In this document: positions 57,404-64,000 of the stretch, one piece after another | How positions within the stretch are numbered: position 1 is the first letter of the stretch | Layout: every line of letters begins with the position of its first letter | Notes under the pieces: generated by a model | Told to the model about the DNA's origin: nothing | Databases searched by the model: none | What the model saw: only the letters and a program-made list of their open reading frames with translations | From: Micromonospora echinofusca | GTDB taxonomy: Bacteria > Actinomycetota > Actinomycetes > Mycobacteriales > Micromonosporaceae | DNA: 64,000 nucleotides | Reading direction: 5' to 3' | Assembly: GCF_900091445.1 (NCBI RefSeq) | Contig: NZ_LT607733.1 | Span: 1,443,501-1,507,500 of the forward strand | Position numbers and translations under genes: made by a program

Positions 57404-58024
57404 GTGATAGTCGCCAGTCTCCTGCTCATCCTCGTCGCGGTGGTGCTGCTGGTGCTCGGCCTGGCCGGTGGCTCCAGCGTTCTCCTGACCATCTCCATCG
57501 CGGCCAGCCTGCTGGCCGCCGTCGCGCTGGTCGCGGGCGCCCGCCAGGCGGCCGTGAACCGGGCGGCGGCGGATCCCGGCGGGCCGGGATGGCGGCCCCG
57601 TCAGGCGACCCGCCCGGCCGAGCCGGCCTCCGCCGGCGGGCGGTCGGCGGATCCGGAGATCCCCGTCCAGCACGTTCCTCCGACGGTCGGCCCCGACGGC
57701 ACCGGGTGGCGGCAACCGCCCGAGCCGCCGGTGGTCAACGGCGACGTCCCGGCCGCCCCGCCCGGGGTCGGCCCGGCCGTGCCGTACGACGACGAGCCGC
57801 CCGCGCAGGACGTCACACCGGTCGAGGCCGCCCGGGTGGCCCGCCTCGACGCCGAGGTGCGGGTGGTCGACGGGCGGCCCCGCTACCACCTGTCCGACTG
57901 CGCCTACCTGGCAGGTCGGGAGCACGAGCCGCTCCCCGTCGCCGAGGCCGTCGAGCTCGGCTTCACCCCCTGCTCCCGCTGCGCGCCCGACACGACCCTG
58001 CTCGCCGACGCCGGTCGGTTCTGA
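57404..58024 (+). CDS. Hypothetical membrane-anchored protein with HxxxC...CxxC motif
   Basis: 206-aa protein. Two N-terminal membrane helices (residues 2-20 and 25-46), a Pro-rich disordered middle (about 50-140), and a small C-terminal domain with RYHLSDCAYLAG and ELGFTPCSRCAPD: His162, Cys166, Cys190 and Cys193 could bind one metal ion. The spacing recalls Ada-type zinc motifs, but there is no DNA-repair domain. Function is unknown. It begins with GTG after a GGGGGTGAG ribosome-binding site, 73 nt after wag31. Confidence 0.8.
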   Translation: MIVASLLLILVAVVLLVLGLAGGSSVLLTISIAASLLAAVALVAGARQAAVNRAAADPGGPGWRPRQATRPAEPASAGGRSADPEIPVQHVPPTVGPDGTGWRQPPEPPVVNGDVPAAPPGVGPAVPYDDEPPAQDVTPVEAARVARLDAEVRVVDGRPRYHLSDCAYLAGREHEPLPVAEAVELGFTPCSRCAPDTTLLADAGRF

Positions 58025-58042
58025 GCGGGGCGACGGTTGTCG

Positions 58043-58342
58043 ATGGATGCCACGCTGACCGTCGCGGTCCGGGTGAAGCCCGGCTCCGCCCGGGCCCGCG
58101 TCGGCGGCCGCTTCGACGGGCCCCACGGGCCCGCTCTCGTGATCGCCGTGAACGCCCCGGCCGTCGACGGGCGGGCCACCGAGGCGGCCCGCCGCGCCCT
58201 GGCCGGCGCGCTGGGCGTACGGCCGGCGATGGTGTCGCTGCGCGCCGGCGCGGCCAGCCGCGACAAGCTCTTCCTGGTCGAGGGCCCCGCCCCGGAACTG
58301 ACGGAGGCGCTGCGCCGGCTGCGTGACGGGGCCGCCGGGTGA
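58043..58342 (+). CDS. DUF167 family protein
   Basis: Small cytoplasmic protein of about 99 aa, DUF167/YggU family: TVAVRVKPGSARARVGG, VIAVNAPAVDGRATEAARRALAGALGV and VSLRAGAASRDKLFLVEG are the three conserved blocks. Function unknown. An in-frame TTG two codons upstream (58037) is the alternative start. Confidence 0.88.
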   Translation: MDATLTVAVRVKPGSARARVGGRFDGPHGPALVIAVNAPAVDGRATEAARRALAGALGVRPAMVSLRAGAASRDKLFLVEGPAPELTEALRRLRDGAAG

Positions 58343-58364
58343 CCGACGCCGGGGCCGGACGGCG

Positions 58365-59864
58365 GTGACGCCGGGGCTGGATCTCGCGCTCCTGCTCGGC
58401 GCGGCCGTCCTGCTGGTCGCGGTCGGCGCGGTCCGTCTCTCGACCCGCCTCGGGGTGCCGAGCCTCCTGGCCTACCTCGCCCTCGGGGTGGCGATCGGGG
58501 AGGCGGGGCTGGGCATCCGCTTCGACGACGCCGAGCTGACCCGCACCCTGGGCTTCTGCGCGCTCATCGTGATCATCGCCGAGGGCGGGCTGACCGCCCG
58601 GTGGAGCACCCTGCGCCCGGTGCTGGGGCTGGCCGCCCTGCTCTCCACGGTCGGGGTGGTGGTCAGCATCCTGGTCGTCGGCCTGGTCGTGCACCTGCTG
58701 CTGGGGCTCGACTGGCGGCTGGCGCTGCTCTACGGCGCCGTGCTCTCCTCCACCGACGCGGCGGCGGTCTTCGCCACGCTGCGCCGGCTGCGGCTGCCGC
58801 CCCGCCTGGTGGCCACCCTGGAGGCGGAGTCGGGGATGAACGACGCCCCGGTCGTGCTGCTGGTGGTGCTGCTCTCGCGGGAGGGGGTCGCCCACCCGTG
58901 GTGGTACGAGATCTCCCTGGTCAGCTACGAGTTGGGCGTCGGCGCGGCGGTCGGTGCCGCGGCCGGCGTCGGCGGGCGGTGGGCCCTGCGGCGGGCGGCC
59001 TTGCCGTCGGCGGGGCTCTACCCGATCGCGGCCGTCGGGCTGACCGTGTTCGCCTACGCCGCCGGGGCGGTGCTGCACGCCTCCGGTTTCCTCGCCGTCT
59101 ACGTGGCGGGCGTGATCCTCGGCAACGCCCGGCTGCCGCACCGGCAGGCGATCCTCGGCTTCGCTGACGGGCTGGCGTGGCTGGCCCAGATCGGCCTGTT
59201 CGTGCTGCTCGGACTGCTCGTCTCGCCGGGCCGGCTGGGTTCGGCGGTGCTGCCGGCCGTGGTCGTCGGGCTGGCGCTGGTGCTGCTGGCCCGGCCGCTG
59301 TCGGTGGCGGCGTCCGCGCTGCCGTTCCGGTTCGGCCTGCGTGAGCAGGCGTTCCTGTCCTGGGCCGGGCTGCGCGGGGCGGTGCCGATCGTGCTCGCCA
59401 CGATCCCGCTGTCGGAGCGGGTGCCCGGCGCCGACCGGCTCTTCGACGCGGTCTTCGTCCTGGTGGTGATCTTCACGCTGTTGCAGACCGGGACGTTGGG
59501 CCCGGTGGCCCGCCGGCTGCGGGTGACCGCGCCGGCCGAGGCGACCGAGATCCGGGTGGAGACGGCGCCGCTGGAGCGGATGGGCGCGGATCTGCTCCAA
59601 CTGGAGGTGCCGCCCGGGTCCCGGCTGGCCGGGGTGCACGTCGACGAGTTGCGGCTGCCGCTGGGTGCCTCGGTGACGCTGGTGCTGCGCGACGGGGCGG
59701 GCGTCGTGCCCGGCCCGGACTTCCGGCTGAAGACCGGCGACAGCATGTTGATCGTGGCCACTGCAGGGGTGCGCGACGAGGCGGAGCGGCGCCTGCGGGC
59801 GGTCAGCCGGCGGGGGCGGCTGGCCCGCTGGTTTGGCGAGTACGGCCGGGGCCGCGACGCCTGA
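58365..59864 (+). CDS. CPA1-type potassium/proton antiporter
   Basis: 499-aa membrane antiporter. Twelve or so helices cover residues 5-390, with ALLYGAVLSSTDAAAVFATLRRL and LEAESGMNDAPVVLLVVLL holding the ion-binding Asp residues of the NhaP/CvrA family. The C-terminal cytoplasmic part (LLQLEVPPGSRLAGVHVDELRLP...LKTGDSMLIVATAG) is a TrkA-C (RCK-C) ligand-binding domain, pointing to K+/H+ exchange regulated by nucleotides. Start GTG 58365 was chosen because it just precedes the first helix. Confidence 0.9.
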   Translation: MTPGLDLALLLGAAVLLVAVGAVRLSTRLGVPSLLAYLALGVAIGEAGLGIRFDDAELTRTLGFCALIVIIAEGGLTARWSTLRPVLGLAALLSTVGVVVSILVVGLVVHLLLGLDWRLALLYGAVLSSTDAAAVFATLRRLRLPPRLVATLEAESGMNDAPVVLLVVLLSREGVAHPWWYEISLVSYELGVGAAVGAAAGVGGRWALRRAALPSAGLYPIAAVGLTVFAYAAGAVLHASGFLAVYVAGVILGNARLPHRQAILGFADGLAWLAQIGLFVLLGLLVSPGRLGSAVLPAVVVGLALVLLARPLSVAASALPFRFGLREQAFLSWAGLRGAVPIVLATIPLSERVPGADRLFDAVFVLVVIFTLLQTGTLGPVARRLRVTAPAEATEIRVETAPLERMGADLLQLEVPPGSRLAGVHVDELRLPLGASVTLVLRDGAGVVPGPDFRLKTGDSMLIVATAGVRDEAERRLRAVSRRGRLARWFGEYGRGRDA

Positions 59865-59933
59865 TCTGCTAGCGTTCCTTTTGCCCGGTTAGGGATGACT
59901 AGGGGCCGAACGCCGGTGCGTCGGAGCGGCACG

Positions 59934-60007
59934 TTGTCGTGCGCCTGTACGTTCCGTATTCTTGCGAATCTCCGGAGTGCGCGGCCCCGTCGCCGCGCGC
60001 CCCTTTT
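59934..60007 (+). promoter_or_regulatory. Promoter and early terminator-like hairpin before the TraR/DksA gene
   Basis: TTGTCG (59934-59939), 17-bp spacer, TATTCT (59957-59962) is a good vegetative promoter. Shortly after the expected start, GTGCGCGG (59977-59984) can pair with CCGCGCGC (59993-60000, one G-U), followed by CCC and TTTT (60004-60007), shaped like an intrinsic terminator inside the 5' untranslated region. The remaining 221-bp gap after the antiporter gene shows no gene. Confidence 0.6.
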
Positions 60008-60085
60008 GTACCTGGGGGCGCCGATGCCGGCGGCCCCTGTCCAGGTGCCGCGGACCGCCGCGGTTCCGCGGCCGAGGGAGCGACG

Positions 60086-60505
60086 ATGGCGAAGCCAGCC
60101 GACACCAGGACCGCCGGCCGGAAGCCGGTGGCGAAGGCCACCCGCACCGCTGCGGAGACCGAGAAGATCCGGGCGGCCCTGGCGGCGCGGCGTGACGAGT
60201 TGCGCGCCGAGTACGATCAGACGCTGAGCGAGATCACCGAGCTGCAGCGCGACCGGCTGACCGACTCGGCCGGGGACGACCAGGCCGACACCGGGACCAA
60301 GACGTTCGAGCGTGAGCAGGAGATCTCACTCGCCAACAGCATCCTGGAACGGATCACGCAGGTCGAGCGGGCGCTGGAGCGGCTCGACGAGGGTGGCTAC
60401 GGCTGGTGCGAGCGGTGCGGCAACCCCATCCCGGTGGAGCGGCTCGCCGCCTTCCCGTCGGCCACCCTCTGCGTGACGTGCAAGCAGCTGGAGGAGCGGC
60501 GCTGA
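60086..60505 (+). CDS. TraR/DksA family zinc-finger protein
   Basis: 139-aa protein. A basic N-terminus, a coiled-coil hairpin (about residues 25-105) and a C4 zinc finger: Cys108, Cys111, Cys129 and Cys132 in GWCERCGNPIPVERLAAFPSATLCVTCKQ. DksA-type proteins enter the secondary channel of RNA polymerase; the Asp pair at the coiled-coil tip may correspond to GDDQAD (63-68). It precedes lspA, as in other actinobacteria. Ribosome-binding site GAGGGAG. Confidence 0.93.
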   Translation: MAKPADTRTAGRKPVAKATRTAAETEKIRAALAARRDELRAEYDQTLSEITELQRDRLTDSAGDDQADTGTKTFEREQEISLANSILERITQVERALERLDEGGYGWCERCGNPIPVERLAAFPSATLCVTCKQLEERR

Positions 60506-60571
60506 GGCCCGCTCCCCGGCGGCCATGGGAGGCGGCGCGGACGCGTCGCCGCGAGCGTCGATGGGGAGCAG

Positions 60572-61207
60572 ATGTCCGAAGCACCGTCCGCCGGGTCCGG
60601 CGGCGCTGAGCCGGGTGCCGGCAGCGTCGAGTCGAGGGCCGGCGCGCCCCACCGCCGGCCCGTCGCGATCCTGTTCGGTCTCGCGCTGACCGTGCTCGCC
60701 GCCGACGCCCTCACCAAGCACCTCGCTCTGGACGCCCTGGAGGACCGGGAGCCGGTCAGACTGCTCGGCGGTGCGGTCTACCTCAGCCTCACCCGCAACA
60801 GCGGCGCGGCGTGGAGCATCGGCGCGGATCACACCTGGGTCTTCCCGCTGATCACCCTCGGGGTGGTCGGTTGGATCGTCTGGATGGCGCTGCGCCTGCG
60901 CTCGCTGCCCTGGGCGATCTCGCTGGGCCTCGTGCTGGGCGGGGCGCTGGGCAACTTCGTCGACCGGGTCTTCCGCGCCCCGGGCTGGTTCGTGGGGCAC
61001 GTGGTCGACATGGTCAGCGTCTTCGCCCCGTACGGCCGGGTGTTCCCCGTGTTCAACCTGGCCGACAGCGCCTTGGTCTGCGGCGTGCTGCTCGCCCTCC
61101 TGCTGGAGCTGACGGGCCGGCAGCGCGACGGCAGCCGGATCGGCCACGGCGAGCCCACCGACGAGGCGGCGGCCCAGGCCGACGCCGGGCAGCGGGAGCG
61201 GGCATGA
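60572..61207 (+). CDS. lspA: Lipoprotein signal peptidase
   Basis: 211-aa membrane aspartic protease cleaving prolipoprotein signal peptides. Four membrane helices; catalytic Asp131 in GNFVDRVFR and Asp165 in FNLADSALV, and NSGAAWS is the conserved NxGxA(F/W)S block. Both ends carry extra disordered residues. ATG 60572 follows GGGGAG. The stop overlaps rluD by 4 bp, a common actinobacterial pairing. Confidence 0.96.
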   Translation: MSEAPSAGSGGAEPGAGSVESRAGAPHRRPVAILFGLALTVLAADALTKHLALDALEDREPVRLLGGAVYLSLTRNSGAAWSIGADHTWVFPLITLGVVGWIVWMALRLRSLPWAISLGLVLGGALGNFVDRVFRAPGWFVGHVVDMVSVFAPYGRVFPVFNLADSALVCGVLLALLLELTGRQRDGSRIGHGEPTDEAAAQADAGQRERA

Positions 61208-62148
61208 CCGCCGCCTTCGTCGCCGGCGGCGACCACCGTTCCCTGCCCGTTCCCGACGGCCTCGACGGCCAGCGGCTCGACCAGGCCGTCTCGCGGCTGT
61301 TCGGGCTGTCCCGCACCGCCGCCGCGGCCCTGATCGACGCCGGCGACGCGCTGGTCGACGGCGTCGCCCGGCCCAACTCCCACCGGGTGAAGGCCGGCTC
61401 CTGGCTGGAGGTGACCCTGCCCGCGCCGGTCGCCCCGCCCACCGTGGTGCCGCAGGCGGTGCCCGGGCTGCGGGTCGTGTACGCCGACGACGACATCGTG
61501 GCGGTGGACAAGCCCGTCGGCGTGGCGGCCCACCCGAGCCCCGGCTGGACCGGCCCGACGGTGATCGGTGCGCTGGCTGCCGTGGGGCACCGCATCTCGA
61601 CCAGCGGCGCCGCCGAGCGGCAGGGCGTGGTGCACCGGCTCGACGTGGGCACCACGGGGATCATGGTGGTGGCGAAGAGCGAGCAGGCGTACACCGCCCT
61701 GAAGCGCGCGTTCAAGTACCGCGAGGTGGAGAAGCGCTACCACGCGGTCGTGCAGGGGCACCTCGACCCGCTGCGGGGCACCATCGACGCCCCGATCGAC
61801 CGGCACCCCACCCACGACTACCGCTGGGCGGTGGTCTCCGGCGGCAAGCCGAGCATCACCCACTACGACACCGTCGAGGCGTTCCCGGCGGCGAGCCTGG
61901 TCGACGTGCGGTTGGAGACCGGGCGTACGCACCAGATCCGGGTGCACTTCTCCACGCTGCGGCACCCGTGCGTGGGTGACCTCACCTACGGCGCCGACCC
62001 GACCCTGTCCGCCCGGCTCGGACTGAGCAGGCAGTGGCTGCACGCCCGGTCGTTGAGCTTCCTGCATCCCCGCACCGGGGACGAGGTGCACTTCGAAAGC
62101 GACTACCCTGACGACCTGGACCGCGCGCTCGGGATCCTCCGCGACTGA
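61204..62148 (+). CDS. rluD: RluA/RluD family 23S rRNA pseudouridine synthase
   Basis: 314-aa enzyme isomerising uridines in 23S rRNA. An N-terminal S4 domain ([31 protein letters not shown]) precedes the catalytic domain with [21 protein letters not shown] and HRLDVGTTG (catalytic Asp147), then [27 protein letters not shown]. Translation is coupled to lspA through a 4-bp overlap. The exact uridine targets are assumed from the family. Confidence 0.95.
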   Translation: MTAAFVAGGDHRSLPVPDGLDGQRLDQAVSRLFGLSRTAAAALIDAGDALVDGVARPNSHRVKAGSWLEVTLPAPVAPPTVVPQAVPGLRVVYADDDIVAVDKPVGVAAHPSPGWTGPTVIGALAAVGHRISTSGAAERQGVVHRLDVGTTGIMVVAKSEQAYTALKRAFKYREVEKRYHAVVQGHLDPLRGTIDAPIDRHPTHDYRWAVVSGGKPSITHYDTVEAFPAASLVDVRLETGRTHQIRVHFSTLRHPCVGDLTYGADPTLSARLGLSRQWLHARSLSFLHPRTGDEVHFESDYPDDLDRALGILRD

Positions 62149-62395
62149 GCGTCGGTGGGCGAAACGTCGGAACCCGCACCCGACGTGACGGCTGCGCCAC
62201 CGGGCTCGACCGGGCGGGCGCCCACGCGACGCCGCCGGTGGAGCTGACCACCTCGGCAGACGCCGGCACCGGCGGCGCGCCGGGGCCGGCGCCGTGACGA
62301 CAGGAGGAACCGGAGGTGCGTAGACGGGTGTGGTCCGAATAGGGTTTCGTTCGTAGCCTGTCAGACGGGTATCGATGGCGCTGGGAGGGCGGGCC

Positions 62396-64000
62396 GTGGA
62401 GGGCAGCGAGACCGGCTGGGGGCGGCCGGCCGAACCAGCACCGCGGTGGCGGGCGCTGCTCGACCGGGCCCGGCACGGCGGTCGCGCGGCCGAGCAGGCG
62501 GAGGCCGACCGACACGCCGATCCGCCGCCCCTGCCGCCGGAGCCGCTGCCCCGCCGCTCGTCGGGCAACGGCTACGCGGCGCGGGTGCCGGCCATCGGGC
62601 GGGCGCCCGAGCCGCCGTACGCGCCGGAGCCCGGCCCGCCGCCCTACGGCGCGGAGTACGGCCGTCCGGTCGACGCGGGCTACCGGGCCGAAGCTACCTA
62701 CCGGGTGGAGCCGGCCTACCGGGTGGACCCCGCCGAGCCCGCCTACCGGGTGGAGCCGGAGTACCCGCCGGAGCCCGCCTACCGCTCCGAGCCGATCGAG
62801 CCGTCCTACCGGTCCGAGCCGGTCGAGCCCGTCTACCGCTCCGAGCCGATCGAGCCGTCCTACCGGTCCGAGCCGGTCGAGCCCGTCTACCGCTCCGAGC
62901 CGATCGAGCCGTCCTACCGGTCGGAACCGGTCGAGCCCGTCTACCGTGCGGATCCGATCGAGCCGTCCTACCGCGCCGAGCCCGACTACCCGGCCGAGCC
63001 GGCGTACCGGGTCCCGGCCCAGGCTCCGCCGCCTCGCGTCGAGTCCGAGCCGCGCCACGGCCCGGGGCCGGCCGAGTCGCGCTACGCCCTGCTGGACAAC
63101 GGCTACCGGCACGAGCCGCCCCCGGCCCGGTCCCGCTACGCGGTGCTCGACAACGGCTACCGCTCCCAGGCGCCGCCACCCCCGCCACCCCCGCCACCCC
63201 CGCCGGCCACGCCGCCCCCGCCCCCACCGGCCACGCCGCCCCCGCCCCCCGCCGCGCCGGTGGCCGCCGACCTGGGCTACCCGGCGCGCGTCGAGTGGCG
63301 CCCACGCGGCACGGAGAACGAGCTGGAGCGCGCCGCCGGGGTGCTCCGCCGTGACCTGGGCACCCCCCGGGTGCTCGCGTTCGCCAACCCGAAGGGCGGC
63401 GTGCACAAGACCACCGCCACCGTGCTGGCCGCCGCGACCGTCGGCAGCGTACGCGGGCGCGGCGTGCTGGCCTGGGACGACAACGAGCTGCGCGGCACGC
63501 TCGGGCTGCGCGCCGGCAGCGCCCGGCACGCCCGCACCATCCGGCACCTGGTCAGCGATCTCGCACACGTCGAGATCAAGGAGGGTCCCGAGCTGCTGGA
63601 GCACCTGGACGACTACCTGCGGCACGCCTCCGACGGCTCGTACGACGTGCTGGCCGGCGAGGAGAGCCCGCGCTTCGCCCAGCGCCTCGACCAGTTCACC
63701 GTCCGGCGGGTGCTGGAGCTGCTGCGGCGCACCCACGACGTGGTCTGCGTGGACACGGGCAACAACGTGGAGAGCGCCAACTGGCGCACCATCATGCAGG
63801 CGGCTGACCAGCTCGTGGTGACCACGGTGCCGCGTGAGGACGCCGCGTTCAGTGCCGACTGGATGCTGGACCTGCTGCACGAGGTGGGGATGGGGGAGCT
63901 GGCCGACAACGCGGTCACCCTGATCTCCTGCCCCACCCCGGGCCGCTCGCCGTTGCAGGACGACCTGGAGCGGCACTTCGCCACCCGCACCCGGGCCGTG
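62396..64000 (+). CDS. ParA/MinD-like ATPase with long repetitive N-terminus, C-terminus off the window
   Basis: Open frame of 535 codons to the window edge. Residues 1-290 are disordered, rich in Pro, Tyr, Glu and Arg, with an 18-residue repeat (YRSEPIEPSYRSEPVEPV type), two SRYAxLDNGYR repeats and a poly-Pro tract. From about residue 315 there is a ParA/MinD-type ATPase: FANPKGGVHKTTATVLAAA (deviant Walker A, with His where Gly is usual), AWDDNELRGTLGLR, and VVCVDTGNNVESANW (Walker B). The layout resembles EspI-like proteins of ESX secretion loci. The alternative is a chromosome or plasmid partitioning ATPase. GTG 62396 follows GGGAGG; TAGCCT (62354-62359) may be the -10. Confidence 0.82.
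   Translation, partial: MEGSETGWGRPAEPAPRWRALLDRARHGGRAAEQAEADRHADPPPLPPEPLPRRSSGNGYAARVPAIGRAPEPPYAPEPGPPPYGAEYGRPVDAGYRAEATYRVEPAYRVDPAEPAYRVEPEYPPEPAYRSEPIEPSYRSEPVEPVYRSEPIEPSYRSEPVEPVYRSEPIEPSYRSEPVEPVYRADPIEPSYRAEPDYPAEPAYRVPAQAPPPRVESEPRHGPGPAESRYALLDNGYRHEPPPARSRYAVLDNGYRSQAPPPPPPPPPPPATPPPPPPATPPPPPAAPVAADLGYPARVEWRPRGTENELERAAGVLRRDLGTPRVLAFANPKGGVHKTTATVLAAATVGSVRGRGVLAWDDNELRGTLGLRAGSARHARTIRHLVSDLAHVEIKEGPELLEHLDDYLRHASDGSYDVLAGEESPRFAQRLDQFTVRRVLELLRRTHDVVCVDTGNNVESANWRTIMQAADQLVVTTVPREDAAFSADWMLDLLHEVGMGELADNAVTLISCPTPGRSPLQDDLERHFATRTRAV
62779..62994. repeat. 54-bp tandem repeats in the ParA-like gene
   Basis: Four units start at 62779, 62833, 62887 and 62941; the first three are nearly identical and the fourth has drifted. 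Each encodes 18 residues and keeps the frame. Each unit is itself a doubled 27-bp motif (CCGAGCCGATCGAGCC and CCGAGCCGGTCGAGCC). Confidence 0.95.

Noticed and set aside
62779-62994. Regular 54-bp repeats considered as a CRISPR array
   Set aside because: The units are contiguous with no unique spacers, lie inside an open frame and encode an 18-residue repeat; no cas genes are present.

Overview
The window is very GC-rich, densely coding actinobacterial chromosome with many GTG starts, 4-bp ATGA/GTGA overlaps and several probably leaderless genes. The gene content (PASTA kinase beside an Rv2175c-type DNA-binding protein, complete SepF/Wag31 division set, MurT/GatD, CruF-type carotenoid genes, ImuA'/ImuB/DnaE2) points to Micromonosporaceae, most likely Micromonospora or a close relative. 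That is an inference from gene content and order; no rRNA is present.

Layout. 1-6.7 kb: a PASTA Ser/Thr kinase (runs off the left edge), its divergent Rv2175c-like neighbour, a polyprenyl diphosphate synthase, an XRE/TPR-type regulator, metF and a CDP-alcohol phosphotransferase. Much of this follows the mycobacterial pknL-Rv2175c-idsA2-metF order. 6.8-11.7 kb: a minus-strand carotenoid tailoring cassette (CrtI/CrtD-like desaturase, GT2 glycosyltransferase, CruF hydratase, GNAT, CrtA-like monooxygenase), four of the genes joined by 4-bp overlaps. 11.8-23.6 kb: a YbaK-type deacylase, then an SOS mutagenesis block with two phased LexA boxes, a long structured leader, a SAV_6107/HEPN protein, imuA', imuB and dnaE2, followed by a 57-aa protein, a methyltransferase, a phosphodiesterase, dinB and a DUF3040 protein. 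23.9-28.7 kb: a moxR - DUF58 - transglutaminase operon. 29.0-32.2 kb: leuS behind an apparent ribosome-mediated attenuator whose 12-codon leader peptide has three consecutive Leu codons. 32.3-36.1 kb: an ABC exporter pair and a divergent NarL-type two-component system. 36.2-38.9 kb: murT-gatD and a TVP38 membrane protein. 39.0-57.3 kb: the division and cell wall (dcw) cluster mraZ-rsmH-ftsL-ftsI-murE-murF-mraY-ftsW-murG-murC-ftsQ-ftsZ-yggS-sepF-yggT-wag31, with murD and pgeF missing from their usual places. 57.4-64 kb: a membrane-anchored Cys-motif protein, DUF167, a K+/H+-type antiporter, a TraR/DksA protein, lspA, rluD and a ParA/MinD-like ATPase with a repeat-rich N-terminus (runs off the right edge).

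How the parts fit. The dcw genes, MurT/GatD and the PASTA kinase cover lipid II synthesis, amidation, polymerisation and its control. ImuA'/ImuB/DnaE2 with DinB form a damage-tolerance toolkit, the first part apparently under LexA. The carotenoid cassette looks like end-group hydration, desaturation, glycosylation and possibly oxidation or acylation of an acyclic end of a carotenoid whose backbone enzymes (phytoene synthase, cyclase) are not here. I found no tRNA, rRNA, CRISPR array, insertion sequence or prophage.

Least ordinary features: the leuS attenuator, the structured 5' leader of the SOS operon, the alternative hairpins before dnaE2, the 16-bp hairpin standing where murD would be, and the 54-bp coding repeats of the ParA-like protein.
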